Source of the DNA: an uncultured bacterium
GTDB lineage: Bacteria; Planctomycetota; Phycisphaerae; Phycisphaerales; SM1A02
Assembly (NCBI GenBank): GCA_903961015.1
Contig: CAJCCX010000262.1
Span: forward strand, 1-33,583
Direction of reading: 5' to 3'
DNA length: 33,583 nucleotides
Position numbers and translations under genes: made by a program. The notes beneath the pieces were generated by a model. That model was not told the DNA's origin, searched no databases, and saw only the letters and a program-made list of their open reading frames with translations. This document shows positions 7,896-15,866 of the stretch, piece by piece. Numbering within the stretch: position 1 is the stretch's first letter; every line of letters starts with the position of its first letter.

Positions 7896-9283
7896 TTCAT
7901 TTTTCCAAATGCAAAGCTGAGCGCATCATCAATCGTGGCGTATCCAAATCGAAATCCATGCTCAAGCAAAACTTTGGGATGAACGAACTGACCAGAAAGC
8001 AAGAGCTCGCTGCCCATCTCTCCAAACATCAGTCGAACGATCGGTGCGGGTAATGGCGCAATGCATGGACGATGAAGCACTCTTGCAAGCGCTCGAGCGA
8101 AATCAATCTGCGCGACTGGACGCGGCGAGACTGCATTCACTGCACCTGAAACAGTTTTCTCTTCAATTGCAAATTGAATCGCAGCGACAAGATCATCGAG
8201 ATGAATCCAACTCATTCCTTGACGGCCACTTCCCACGCGACCGCCAGCTCCAAAGAGAAATGGAAGACGCATACTTCCAAGCACTCCAGTTCGTGCATTC
8301 AACACAATCCCAATTCGCATTCGAACAACACGAATTCCACGAGACTGGACAGGTTGCAATGCGGACTCCCACGCCTGGGTCACTTGAGCAAGAAAACCAC
8401 TGCCGTTTGGCGCACTTTCATCAACCAAACCGTCTTGAAGGTTGCCATAAAATCCAACCCCAGAAGCGCAGATCATCACCGATGGGGGACGATTCAATTT
8501 TGCGATTGCCTCGCTCAAACTTCGAGTGCCCAACTCTCGACTCTCCAAGATCACTTTCTTGCGCGCCGCAGTCCATCTTCCTTCTGCAATATTTGCGCCG
8601 GCAAGATGCACGACAGCATCAATTCCTTCGAGCTTGCTGGCATCCCACTCTCCCGTTGGATTCCAACGAACCTCGTCGGGACCAAGGGTTGATCCACCGC
8701 GGACAAGACAAAGAACTCGATGACCACCCGTGGAAAGAAACGCGCAGAGTGCCCGACCAACTGCCCCTGTGGAACCTGTCACCGCAATCGTTCTGCGCGG
8801 ACGATCCGAATACTGTGAATGACGAGCGAGATCGTCTCGAGTCCGCCGATGTCGGAATGCGAACATCTGCGCGAGATCACTGCGAATTTTCCAGCCCATA
8901 AAAATGTCGGAAATCGGAGAGAACGGCAACTGATATTCGACGCTGTCTCGCAGATCACTCTGCAGAGCGCCCTTGTCCAAGAATGAATGCTCGTGAACCC
9001 ACTGCTTGAATGGACCCTGAATAGATCGATCAATAAATTGCTCCCCAGGTTTTACTTGTTCATGCACAGCGACCCATCGAATCCGGATCGGCCCAACCTT
9101 CAGTCCAAGAACAGTTCGTGAACCATCCCTAAGCGGTTCGTTCTGCTCGATTTGCACATCCTGCCAGGGTGGCAGCAATCGATTGATCGCGCCAGGAGAA
9201 AAGTGCCAAGCAGCAAGCGCAGATCGCGATGCTGGCATTGATGATTGCTTGTGAAAAGTATGGCGTGCGATGTTGAACTCCAA
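7892..9283 (-). CDS. SRPBCC domain fused to TIGR01777-type NAD(P)-dependent epimerase
   Basis: 463 residues. Residues ~1-150 look like a SRPBCC/START-like ligand-binding domain (AWHFSPGAINRLLPPW, then EHSF...D.VEYQLPF). From ~165 a Rossmann domain begins TIAVTGSTGAVGRALC. It continues with VVHLAGANIAEGRWT, the GVGFYG motif and SWIHLDDLVAA, all typical of the TIGR01777 extended-SDR family (YfcH/SULA-like). Fused two-domain versions are common. Substrate unknown. A TAG lies seven codons upstream in frame and no ATG or GTG intervenes, so the TTG at 9283 is the only full-length start; ATG 9238 would drop 15 residues. Coupled by a 4-bp overlap to the photolyase gene, as these families are often neighbours. 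Confidence 0.85.
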   Translation of the reverse strand: MEFNIARHTFHKQSSMPASRSALAAWHFSPGAINRLLPPWQDVQIEQNEPLRDGSRTVLGLKVGPIRIRWVAVHEQVKPGEQFIDRSIQGPFKQWVHEHSFLDKGALQSDLRDSVEYQLPFSPISDIFMGWKIRSDLAQMFAFRHRRTRDDLARHSQYSDRPRRTIAVTGSTGAVGRALCAFLSTGGHRVLCLVRGGSTLGPDEVRWNPTGEWDASKLEGIDAVVHLAGANIAEGRWTAARKKVILESRELGTRSLSEAIAKLNRPPSVMICASGVGFYGNLQDGLVDESAPNGSGFLAQVTQAWESALQPVQSRGIRVVRMRIGIVLNARTGVLGSMRLPFLFGAGGRVGSGRQGMSWIHLDDLVAAIQFAIEEKTVSGAVNAVSPRPVAQIDFARALARVLHRPCIAPLPAPIVRLMFGEMGSELLLSGQFVHPKVLLEHGFRFGYATIDDALSFAFGKMK

Positions 9284-9328
9284 TCGAGGGACAGAAGCCT
9301 AGCCAATCTCGCGAGTCAAAGCGCACAT

Positions 9329-9349
9329 CACTCTTACTTTTCAAGAGTG
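9329..9349. promoter_or_regulatory. Perfect 7-bp inverted repeat in a divergent promoter region
   Basis: CACTCTT-ACTTTTC-AAGAGTG lies midway between the divergent SRPBCC-epimerase/photolyase unit and the GmhA-like gene. With no gene ending here, a terminator is unlikely and an operator for a dimeric regulator is the simpler reading. No regulator gene is adjacent. Confidence 0.35.
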
Positions 9350-9385
9350 CTCGATGAACATGCGCATTCACACTAGACTGCGAAT

Positions 9386-9964
9386 ATGTCACCTTCCGCA
9401 CGGACCGCCGAAGCCTGCATCGAACACCGACTTGATCAAGCGAAAGTTGCGCTTGGAAACCTTGGTGCAATGCGGCAAGAACTGACTGCGCTCATCAAAA
9501 GCGTACAACTTGCACTTGCAAATGGGCACATGATCCTGACTTGTGGAAATGGTGGCAGCGCCGCAGAAGCGCTCCATCTTTCTGAAGAACTCATCGGCCG
9601 TTATCGTTCATCACGTGCCCCACTGAAATCAATTTGCCTTTGCGCCGACACGACTGCATTGACTTGCATTGGAAACGATTTCGGATTCGATCATATCTAT
9701 TCCCGTCAAGTCGAAGGACTCGCTTCAAAGGGAGATCAACTCATCGTTCTCTCGACATCCGGAAACAGTCCAAACATTCTTCGCGCACTTGAAGCAGCAA
9801 AAATGCGGGGCGCAGGAACGATCGGGCTTCTGGGAGCAGATGGCGGAAAAGCTCGTGCGTTGTGCGACCTTCCAATAGTTGTCGCAGGAGTCGATGGCGC
9901 CGCAGTCCAAGAAATCCATCAAATGATTATCCATATTCTTTGTGAAAGCCTCGAACCTGCTTGA
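9386..9964 (+). CDS. gmhA: GmhA-like sedoheptulose 7-phosphate isomerase (SIS domain)
   Basis: 192 residues, the same size as E. coli GmhA. One SIS fold with GNGGSAAEALHLSEELIGRY (residues 54-73) and STSGNSPN (123-130) forms the sugar-phosphate site. Glu68 and His183 correspond by position to the catalytic pair of the family. The reaction expected is sedoheptulose 7-phosphate to D-glycero-manno-heptose 7-phosphate, the first step toward ADP- or GDP-heptose for the cell envelope. The usual GGSAADAQH is GGSAAEALH here, a mild departure. No other heptose genes are in the window. It could instead be a related SIS isomerase such as DiaA. The start at 9386 precedes the homology directly; no strong Shine-Dalgarno is seen. 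Confidence 0.83.
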   Translation: MSPSARTAEACIEHRLDQAKVALGNLGAMRQELTALIKSVQLALANGHMILTCGNGGSAAEALHLSEELIGRYRSSRAPLKSICLCADTTALTCIGNDFGFDHIYSRQVEGLASKGDQLIVLSTSGNSPNILRALEAAKMRGAGTIGLLGADGGKARALCDLPIVVAGVDGAAVQEIHQMIIHILCESLEPA

Positions 9965-10048
9965 AGTGACGATTCCAAAGGCACCAAATTCCCATTCCAC
10001 CGAGCAGACTCTGAACTTCCTGCGAATGAAATAGAGAACCATACGATC

Positions 10049-11152
10049 ATGAACCGTCATCTCCTTTACTTTTGCACCTGTCGTTTTGCAATTCCACTTT
10101 GGTTGTTGGCGGGTGCAATCTATAAACTAATTGAACGCAATCCAAAGTTGCTTCCCCTTCCTGTGTTGTCTCTCGTGCAGAGTATGGATGGCTTTGGGGG
10201 GTTTACTGGAACTGCGTGGCTTGATACTGCGACACGTCTGATCATTCTTGGTGAATTTTTGCTTGTTGCCGCCATGTTGTGTATGCCGCGACTTGCTCGC
10301 TCGATTGCAATTGCTGTCCTCTCCCTTTTCTGCGTCATCTTGCTGTTGATGATTCTTCCTGAGTTTCAGAAAGGTGGATTCGCACAAGCAATGAAAGGTT
10401 CATGTGGATGCTTTGGAGCAAGCGGGCCAAATCCAGTGATGATGCTAGGAATCGACGCGACCCTTCTCGTGCTTGCTCTCTTCTCAAAGCGAACCCGAAA
10501 TTCTCCAGAGTTGTCAATAAGTTCTGGATTGCCATGGGGCGCGATGCTGTCCGTGATTTCATTGTGTGTCGTCATGCTTGTGCCAAATCGTGCCGAGATT
10601 GTGATGCCCATAGACAATGAACAATCGAGTTCGATCCCAACTGTTGTTCCCCCCTCACCTACAACAAGTGTGACGACAATAGTTCCATCAACGACAACCA
10701 ACACCACAACATCAAATCCCCAAATTTCGTGGCCTGGCTTTCCAAAACAAGCCGCTCCATATTATGTTCCAGAGTTTGCCAAGTGGGTCGGGACTCGATT
10801 AGACACACAAGACCTTGCTCGATTGATGACTCCGGCACCACCGCCGTCCATCAACACCGGTACATGGCTTGTCATGTTTTATAGAGAAGACTGCGAACAT
10901 TGCCATGAGCTTCTACAAAACTATTTCTCCGGACCGCTGAAGACGCCCACATTGACAATTGCAATCCCAGACACAGATCCCGCCGCTTCAATGGAAATGC
11001 CCTGTTCTGAGTGTCAACAGCGAAAACTTTTCAAAGGCCCAGACTATGTTTTGACCACGCCTGTTTTATTGAAAATCACTGACGGAATTGTCAAGATCGT
11101 CGTGACCGATCCTGAAGACCGTGCTGCAGTCGAACGCTGCATGGCTCCATAA
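10049..11152 (+). CDS. MauE/DoxX-like membrane protein with periplasmic thioredoxin-like double-CxxC domain
   Basis: 367 residues. About five membrane segments occupy residues 10-180 and contain SCGCFG (118-123), the cysteine motif characteristic of MauE-type redox membrane proteins. A Ser/Thr/Pro-rich linker (~190-225) leads to a soluble domain with a thioredoxin-like active site, FYREDCEHCHELL (Cys282, Cys285), then a second pair PCSECQ (Cys319, Cys322) and a lone Cys364 near the end. This layout suggests electron transfer from membrane cysteines to a periplasmic disulfide exchanger. The downstream neighbour shares the soluble-domain pattern, so the two probably work together. MauE normally serves methylamine dehydrogenase, but no mau genes are present, so that role is not implied. 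Confidence 0.65.
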   Translation: MNRHLLYFCTCRFAIPLWLLAGAIYKLIERNPKLLPLPVLSLVQSMDGFGGFTGTAWLDTATRLIILGEFLLVAAMLCMPRLARSIAIAVLSLFCVILLLMILPEFQKGGFAQAMKGSCGCFGASGPNPVMMLGIDATLLVLALFSKRTRNSPELSISSGLPWGAMLSVISLCVVMLVPNRAEIVMPIDNEQSSSIPTVVPPSPTTSVTTIVPSTTTNTTTSNPQISWPGFPKQAAPYYVPEFAKWVGTRLDTQDLARLMTPAPPPSINTGTWLVMFYREDCEHCHELLQNYFSGPLKTPTLTIAIPDTDPAASMEMPCSECQQRKLFKGPDYVLTTPVLLKITDGIVKIVVTDPEDRAAVERCMAP

Positions 11153-11183
11153 ATTTTCCACACTCACCCAAGTTCTTTCCTAA

Positions 11184-12137
11184 ATGAAACACTTTACTAT
11201 TCGAATTTTGACTCCCCTCCTGTTGATCATCACTGCGATCACGTGGATACAGGGAGGAACTGCGTGGATGCCACTTTGGACGAGCAACGTTGGGCTGAGA
11301 ATTGGTCTATCTCCCATCTCATCAGCTCAGTTGGTGATCGGCCTTCTGTTCGCAGTCGCAGTTTCACTCTTGCTCTTCGGCAGAAAACTTTTTGGTTCGT
11401 TCCTCTCACGAATCGGATTGGTGACCTACGCATTTTGTTGCGTCGCGACGCTTGCATCCGTCATGGCATCAACCCCTGCTGGCGCAGGTCTTGCGCCACT
11501 TCTTTTTCCCGCTATCGGCCTCTTGATCTCACTCGGTCTGTACTTGCTCATTGACAAATCGAACGCAGTCGAAGTTGCACCTTCTCGCAGTGCATTCTGG
11601 ATCGGCGCTGGAATCTTCGCAATCTGGGTGGTTGCCATCGGAATTTCAGTCCGAATTCCACTTGCAATGACCGCATCTTCAAAGCAACAATCGGTTGGAG
11701 AAAACAGCGTCTTACTGGATTATGTGCAGTGGCAAGGACGAACTCTGCCAGATACTGGACTTTCCAGGCTGCTTCCAATCCTTACCGCACTCACGCTCGA
11801 AGGGCGATGCATAATCATTTTGTACAGCCCAGAATGCAGTCACTGCCGCGAACTTTTTGAAAAGTATTTCACCGTTGCGCGCCCAGATGTCAAAGTGATC
11901 GCCATCGAAATTCCACCCGCTCCAGGCTCGACCGCACTCATTGGCGACGATCTGGGACCAGTCCCTTGCGAAGGATGTCAGCGGTTGAAATTGCCTGAAG
12001 GCAAGTTGTATATCTTGAAACCTCCGACAGTTTTAGTTGTCGAAGAAGGACGCGTCACCTGTACGACAGATAGCGATTGGAAAACCTGTTTAGGCGAGCC
12101 GACCGTTTCAGCGACTTCACCAGCATCTGGGCAATGA
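11184..12137 (+). CDS. Membrane protein with thioredoxin-like double-CxxC domain, paralogue of the preceding gene
   Basis: 317 residues. Four or five hydrophobic segments lie between residues 8 and 160, followed by a soluble domain with LYSPECSHCRELFEKYF (Cys218, Cys221), then PCEGCQ (Cys262, Cys265), and Cys293 and Cys302. The soluble domain lines up with that of the previous protein along its length (C-x-H-C-x-E-L, then PCxxCQxxKL, then Y.L..P..L.....G.V), while the membrane part has no CGCFG motif and is otherwise diverged. Gap to the upstream gene is 31 bp, so they likely form an operon. Function unknown; a thiol-disulfide exchange partner is inferred. It ends 10 bp before the convergent tilS stop. 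Confidence 0.6.
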   Translation: MKHFTIRILTPLLLIITAITWIQGGTAWMPLWTSNVGLRIGLSPISSAQLVIGLLFAVAVSLLLFGRKLFGSFLSRIGLVTYAFCCVATLASVMASTPAGAGLAPLLFPAIGLLISLGLYLLIDKSNAVEVAPSRSAFWIGAGIFAIWVVAIGISVRIPLAMTASSKQQSVGENSVLLDYVQWQGRTLPDTGLSRLLPILTALTLEGRCIIILYSPECSHCRELFEKYFTVARPDVKVIAIEIPPAPGSTALIGDDLGPVPCEGCQRLKLPEGKLYILKPPTVLVVEEGRVTCTTDSDWKTCLGEPTVSATSPASGQ

Positions 12138-12157
12138 CTGTTTCATTTCAGACAGTC
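12136..12157. terminator. Small hairpin between convergent stops
   Basis: GACTGT-TTCATTTCAG-ACAGTC spans the stop codons of the plus-strand double-CxxC gene and of tilS, which are only 10 bp apart. It could act as a weak two-way terminator, but the stem is only 6 bp and has no T-run. Confidence 0.25.
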
Positions 12158-13170
12158 GCCTGTGAGATTCTCAACATGCGCGCAGTGAGAGAAAGAGTGA
12201 CCCCATTTTCATGGAACATTCGCGGTCGCAAAGTTCGATCACATGCCGCATCTACAACTTGCCGAATCATTCGCAATGAAATTAAAATTGATCGCTGGCG
12301 TAAAGCGCTTGCCAAGAGCGCAGCCGAAAGTTCAGGGCCTCGTGATTTCAGCAGTTTTCTCGGAATTTCTGAATGAGTCCAACCATCCATTATTGCAATT
12401 TGCTTCAAAGCCCACTCGCCACTACGAGCCGCCTCAGATGCATGAAGAGCATGCTGTGCGATACCAGGCCAGCGCTCACGCAGAGTTGGAACAATCTGAT
12501 CCCGCAATAGTCCACGTGCCGACTTTATGTTTGAATTACTTACATCATGACACCAAGAGACTTCGCAGTGTCGGCAGAACTCTTCGATCTGGGATCGACT
12601 GAACGAAAGCAGTGGACGCGCAACTTGTATTGAACTCTTTGGCGCAGATCGCCGCACCCAAGGAATAGTCGTCAGTCCGCGGTTTCCAGCGCCTCGGCCA
12701 ATTCGCATCAAGAGCGTTTCAAGAACATCATCGCTGTGATGCGCCAACAAAATCCAATTGGAATCACTCTGAACCGCAGACGCAGCCAGTGCGGCATGAC
12801 GCAATCGACGCGCATCTGCTGCAAGCCCGCTCTTCCCGTGTGTGGGATGAACATCAACAGCAGAAAACGCAATCCCTAACTGCGCACACAAATTTGCACA
12901 GTGCGTTACTTCACGATCTGCCTCAGATCGCAAATGATGGTGCACATACACCGCATTGATTTCAAAAGTTTTTTTATCGCGCCGTGCAAGAACAGCAGCA
13001 AGGAGCAAAAGCGCTGTCGAATCTGCACCACCACTCAATCCAATCAGAAGCTTTTCCCCCTCTTTCCACCCACACCGCTCTTGCAGATTCCTCGAAAATT
13101 CAGCACAAATCCCATGCCGACGAGCACGCAGGAGGATCGAATCTGGAGGAGCTGACTTCACTTCGATCAT
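12148..13170 (-). CDS. tilS: tRNA(Ile)-lysidine synthase TilS
   Basis: 340 residues. The PP-loop ATP-pyrophosphatase signature SGGADS is at residues 46-51, followed by HHHLRSEAD and HHSDDVLETLLMRIGRGAG, hallmarks of TilS. It adds lysine to C34 of the CAU-anticodon tRNA-Ile so that AUA is read as isoleucine, an essential modification. At 340 residues it lacks the full C-terminal tRNA-binding domains of the longer E. coli enzyme but is within the range of shorter TilS proteins. The ATG at 13170 overlaps the stop of the upstream B12-fold gene (ATGA). An essential gene coupled to a putative regulator is unusual. Confidence 0.9.
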   Translation of the reverse strand: MIEVKSAPPDSILLRARRHGICAEFSRNLQERCGWKEGEKLLIGLSGGADSTALLLLAAVLARRDKKTFEINAVYVHHHLRSEADREVTHCANLCAQLGIAFSAVDVHPTHGKSGLAADARRLRHAALAASAVQSDSNWILLAHHSDDVLETLLMRIGRGAGNRGLTTIPWVRRSAPKSSIQVARPLLSFSRSQIEEFCRHCEVSWCHDVSNSNIKSARGLLRDQIVPTLRERWPGIAQHALHASEAARSGEWALKQIAIMDGWTHSEIPRKLLKSRGPELSAALLASALRQRSILISLRMIRQVVDAACDRTLRPRMFHENGVTLSLTARMLRISQATV

Positions 13171-13907
13171 GCTACGGCTGCACGGCGTCGATGCGAAGCG
13201 ACATGAACTGCAACTGGCGCAGCCCTTGTTTGAGGGGATGCAAGTGCGCCGCGGACCATTCGTTCGACCGCGAATGGATCATCGGCTGTCGCATCTGCTC
13301 CAATTTCTTCCGCAAGCCCTGGTGCTCTGGCAAAAACTCCACCACCACAAATGATCGGCATCCCCGGATTCGCTTGCCTGATTCGAACGGCATCAATCAA
13401 ACCTCGAATCTTTGGCGCGTCGGAAGCGGATGCAGCAAAGACCACAACTGCATCTGGTCGACGTTGACTGATCTCGGACAAGAGTTCGTCATTCGCCACG
13501 CCGCCAGCTGCAAAGAAAATTTGATAGCCACTCGCTTCAAGAAGATCACTGCACAATTGTCCTGCGAGATCTTCGGACTCATTCCCTCCACACACACAGA
13601 GAATTGTTCGGCCATTGCGCGGTGCTTGTTCATATCCAGCCTGAGCTTGATCGACCAACATCCGGAGAATTCTCGTTGAATATTGATGCGCCAACATAGT
13701 CAATTGATCTTGGCGCCACATTCGAAAGATCGTCTGCATGGTCGGCCAATACAATTCATTCGAGAGTTGTATCGAAGAGTATCCGTGCAATTGAACTTGT
13801 TCTATGAATGTTCTTGTTGCAACTCTGTCACCTGAAACACAAAGTTGAAGAAGTCTTTCAAGAGCAATTTCCAAATTCATCTGCACGTTCTTTGTTGCGT
13901 TTGTCAT
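13167..13907 (-). CDS. B12-binding-fold protein lacking the cobalamin-ligand histidine
   Basis: 246 residues from ATG 13907. Residues ~10-90 are helical and resemble the cap of CarH/methionine-synthase-type modules (W64 and H74, the latter in MLAHQYSTR). Residues ~100-220 form a Rossmann-like B12-binding fold: TILCVCGG, then PDAVVVFAASAS and IICGGGVF. The expected DxHxxG loop that supplies the cobalt-binding His reads SEDLAG (111-116), so His is replaced by Asp and the protein may bind cobalamin differently, or another ligand. No DNA-binding domain is seen. Other in-frame starts exist: TTG 13967 after GAAGGAG, and GTG 14006. Overlaps tilS by 4 bp. Confidence 0.6.
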   Translation of the reverse strand: MTNATKNVQMNLEIALERLLQLCVSGDRVATRTFIEQVQLHGYSSIQLSNELYWPTMQTIFRMWRQDQLTMLAHQYSTRILRMLVDQAQAGYEQAPRNGRTILCVCGGNESEDLAGQLCSDLLEASGYQIFFAAGGVANDELLSEISQRRPDAVVVFAASASDAPKIRGLIDAVRIRQANPGMPIICGGGVFARAPGLAEEIGADATADDPFAVERMVRGALASPQTRAAPVAVHVASHRRRAAVA

Positions 13908-14028
13908 GCATATCTCATCGTCCGCTCTTGTCCGAGAGCAAATTGTGAGCGGGAAATTGACTTCCAAAGCGTTATCTGCTCCTTCGAGATCATTTATCAG
14001 GCACACGAAGTGAGGCTAGGATCATGAA

Positions 14029-14877
14029 ATGGCACCTTTGAGCGAAATCCCACCACCGGTTGTACCAGTCGAAAATGCCTTACCACGTTTGCCAGATACG
14101 AAAACTTCTGGTTGGGATGCAAATGCACTCAAAGGAAATCCACATGGTCGCAACGACAAGGCAGAGCGTGTTCGCGAAATGTTCACTGCGATCGCTCACG
14201 CATACGACATCAACAATCGCGTGCACTCTTTCTGGCTCGATCAGTCGTGGCGAAGGCAAGCGGTTCGACTCGCCGAGCCAGTTCGCGGTGCGACGGTGCT
14301 TGATGTTGCATGCGGCACTGGTGATCTCGCGCAAGCTTTTGTATTGGCGGGAGCTGGCAAAGTCATCGGGCTCGACTACACACCGGCAATGTTGGACTAT
14401 GCACGCAGTAAAGCCATCCGAATCGGCGGACGCATTGCCGAGATTCAATATGTTGATGGCGATGCTCAGTCGCTGCCATATCCAGATCAATCATTTGACA
14501 TCGTTTCGATAGCCTTTGGCATTCGTAATGTTGCAGATCCTTCGCGAGCAATTCAGGAATTTCGTCGCGTACTTCGTCCCGGCGGCCGTCTGGTTATTCT
14601 CGAATTCTCTCGTCCACGCTCTGGTTTTGTGCGCTTTTTTCACAATCTATACACCAATCACATCATGCCGTGGACGGCGACAATTCTCGCCCGTGACGGC
14701 TCAGGCGCATATCGATATCTCCCGAAATCTGTTGCAACTTTTCTTGACCCCACACAACTTTCCGACCAACTGATTTCGGTTGGTTTTTCCAAAGTTTTTC
14801 AGCAAGAGTTGACGATGGGTACTTGTGTGATTTCTATCGGACAAGTCGCAAATTCATCCAAAGTGGATATACTGTGA
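14029..14877 (+). CDS. ubiE: UbiE/MenG-type quinone C-methyltransferase
   Basis: 282 residues. A class I SAM methyltransferase with the UbiE/MenG hallmarks: MFTAIAHAYDINNRVHSF (residues ~46-63), the SAM loop VLDVACGTGDLA, DYTPAMLDYA, and SFDIVSIAFGIRNVAD near residue 160. The C-terminal part keeps ILEFSRP and YRYLPKSV. It should methylate demethylmenaquinone (or the ubiquinone precursor); in this phylum menaquinone is the likelier product. A ~45-residue N-terminal extension precedes the family core and looks unstructured and Pro-rich; a start nearer MFTAIA is possible. TAGG lies before the ATG. Seven base pairs separate it from the amidohydrolase-like gene, so the two are probably co-transcribed. 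Confidence 0.87.
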   Translation: MAPLSEIPPPVVPVENALPRLPDTKTSGWDANALKGNPHGRNDKAERVREMFTAIAHAYDINNRVHSFWLDQSWRRQAVRLAEPVRGATVLDVACGTGDLAQAFVLAGAGKVIGLDYTPAMLDYARSKAIRIGGRIAEIQYVDGDAQSLPYPDQSFDIVSIAFGIRNVADPSRAIQEFRRVLRPGGRLVILEFSRPRSGFVRFFHNLYTNHIMPWTATILARDGSGAYRYLPKSVATFLDPTQLSDQLISVGFSKVFQQELTMGTCVISIGQVANSSKVDIL

Positions 14878-14884
14878 ACAACCC

Positions 14885-15841
14885 ATGATTTTCGATGTTC
14901 TAACGCGCGCTTGGCATTCTCCCGAACAACTCGGCTTTGAGTTGGCGGAAGGAATTCGTAGCGGGGCTCGACGGCCCGGCGGGCTTGATGGAACCATCGG
15001 CGCACATACTCGCGCAATTGACTGCATCGCATGCGCACTCGTCCACGGGTTCAAGTCTCAAGCACTTTCTGCAATCATCCCACATGAATTCGTCGCCGAC
15101 CTGGTTGGGCGGCAACCTCATCGGTTGGCAGGTATTGCTGGGATCGATCCGATGTCTCCGTCATGGTCGGATGATCTCGATCATGCAAAAGAGTTGGGCC
15201 TTGTTGGAGTCAATATTTCTCCATCCGCCCAAGGCTTTCATCCGACTCACTCCACTGCAATGCGTTTTTATGATCGATGCGCGAACGAAAATTTCCCAAT
15301 CTTTGTTGCTCGCCCTGGAATTTTCACCCCGGCGATGATCTTGGAATACGACCGACCGGCGCCTTGGGATGAAGTGGCGCGATCATTCCCCACACTGAAG
15401 ATCGTTCTTTCAGAAATGGGTTCGCCTTGGATTGATGAAACAATCGCGTTGTTGTCAAAGCATCCCGGGATCTATGCGGATACCAGCGCAATCGCTTCGC
15501 AATCTTGGCGCTTGTACACATCCCTGCTGCAGGCAAACGAAGCTGGCGTGCTCGATAAGATTTTCTTCGGCTCAGGATTTCCATTCGGCTCTCCGGCAGC
15601 TGCGGTCGAAGCGATCTATTCGCTGAACTCCTACGCTCTTGGAACAAATTTGCCGTCGATACCACGCTCAGCTTTGCGATTGATCGTTGAGCGAAATCCA
15701 GTTACAACACTTGGAATGAAGGCTCCTCTGCTCATCGGCATCAGTTCCAATGTTGGGCAGAACTCCACTGGAATAAGCCCAGCACCAACCCCTTCAGATC
15801 GCGCAGACTTCGGCGCATCGCAATCACCGTATCGACGTTGA
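14885..15841 (+). CDS. Amidohydrolase-2-fold protein without metal ligands (probable pseudoenzyme)
   Basis: 318 residues with the TIM-barrel layout of amidohydrolase-related (COG2159-type) proteins: MIFDVLTRAW at the start, GLVGVNISP, FPIFVARPG, LKIVLSEMGSPW and FFGSGFPFGSP in the expected order. At each place where the family carries a metal ligand, another residue is seen: DxHxH is D4-V-L-T-R8, the strand-end His is Ala/Arg (142-143), the HxG His is Glu177, and the GSD Asp is Gly231. Five of five ligands gone points to a non-catalytic or metal-free role. The fold call is by pattern only. Seven bp after ubiE, so possibly a partner in quinone metabolism. The last ~35 residues are Ser/Pro-rich and probably disordered. 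Confidence 0.6.
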   Translation: MIFDVLTRAWHSPEQLGFELAEGIRSGARRPGGLDGTIGAHTRAIDCIACALVHGFKSQALSAIIPHEFVADLVGRQPHRLAGIAGIDPMSPSWSDDLDHAKELGLVGVNISPSAQGFHPTHSTAMRFYDRCANENFPIFVARPGIFTPAMILEYDRPAPWDEVARSFPTLKIVLSEMGSPWIDETIALLSKHPGIYADTSAIASQSWRLYTSLLQANEAGVLDKIFFGSGFPFGSPAAAVEAIYSLNSYALGTNLPSIPRSALRLIVERNPVTTLGMKAPLLIGISSNVGQNSTGISPAPTPSDRADFGASQSPYRR

Positions 15842-15866
15842 TCGCCGAAGCCGAGACGACGCCTAT

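Noticed and set aside
8044-8901. 285-residue plus-strand frame
   Set aside because: Antisense to the well-supported SRPBCC-epimerase gene; composition is that of a reversed coding strand.
10049-12137. Methylamine utilisation cluster
   Set aside because: Only the MauE-like CGCFG motif is present; no mauA/B or other mau genes.
12984-13679. 231-residue plus-strand frame
   Set aside because: Antisense to the tilS and B12-fold genes with no signals of its own.
13167-13907. CarH/LitR-type light-sensing transcription factor near photolyase
   Set aside because: No MerR DNA-binding domain and the cobalt-ligand His is missing; photolyase is 5 kb away.
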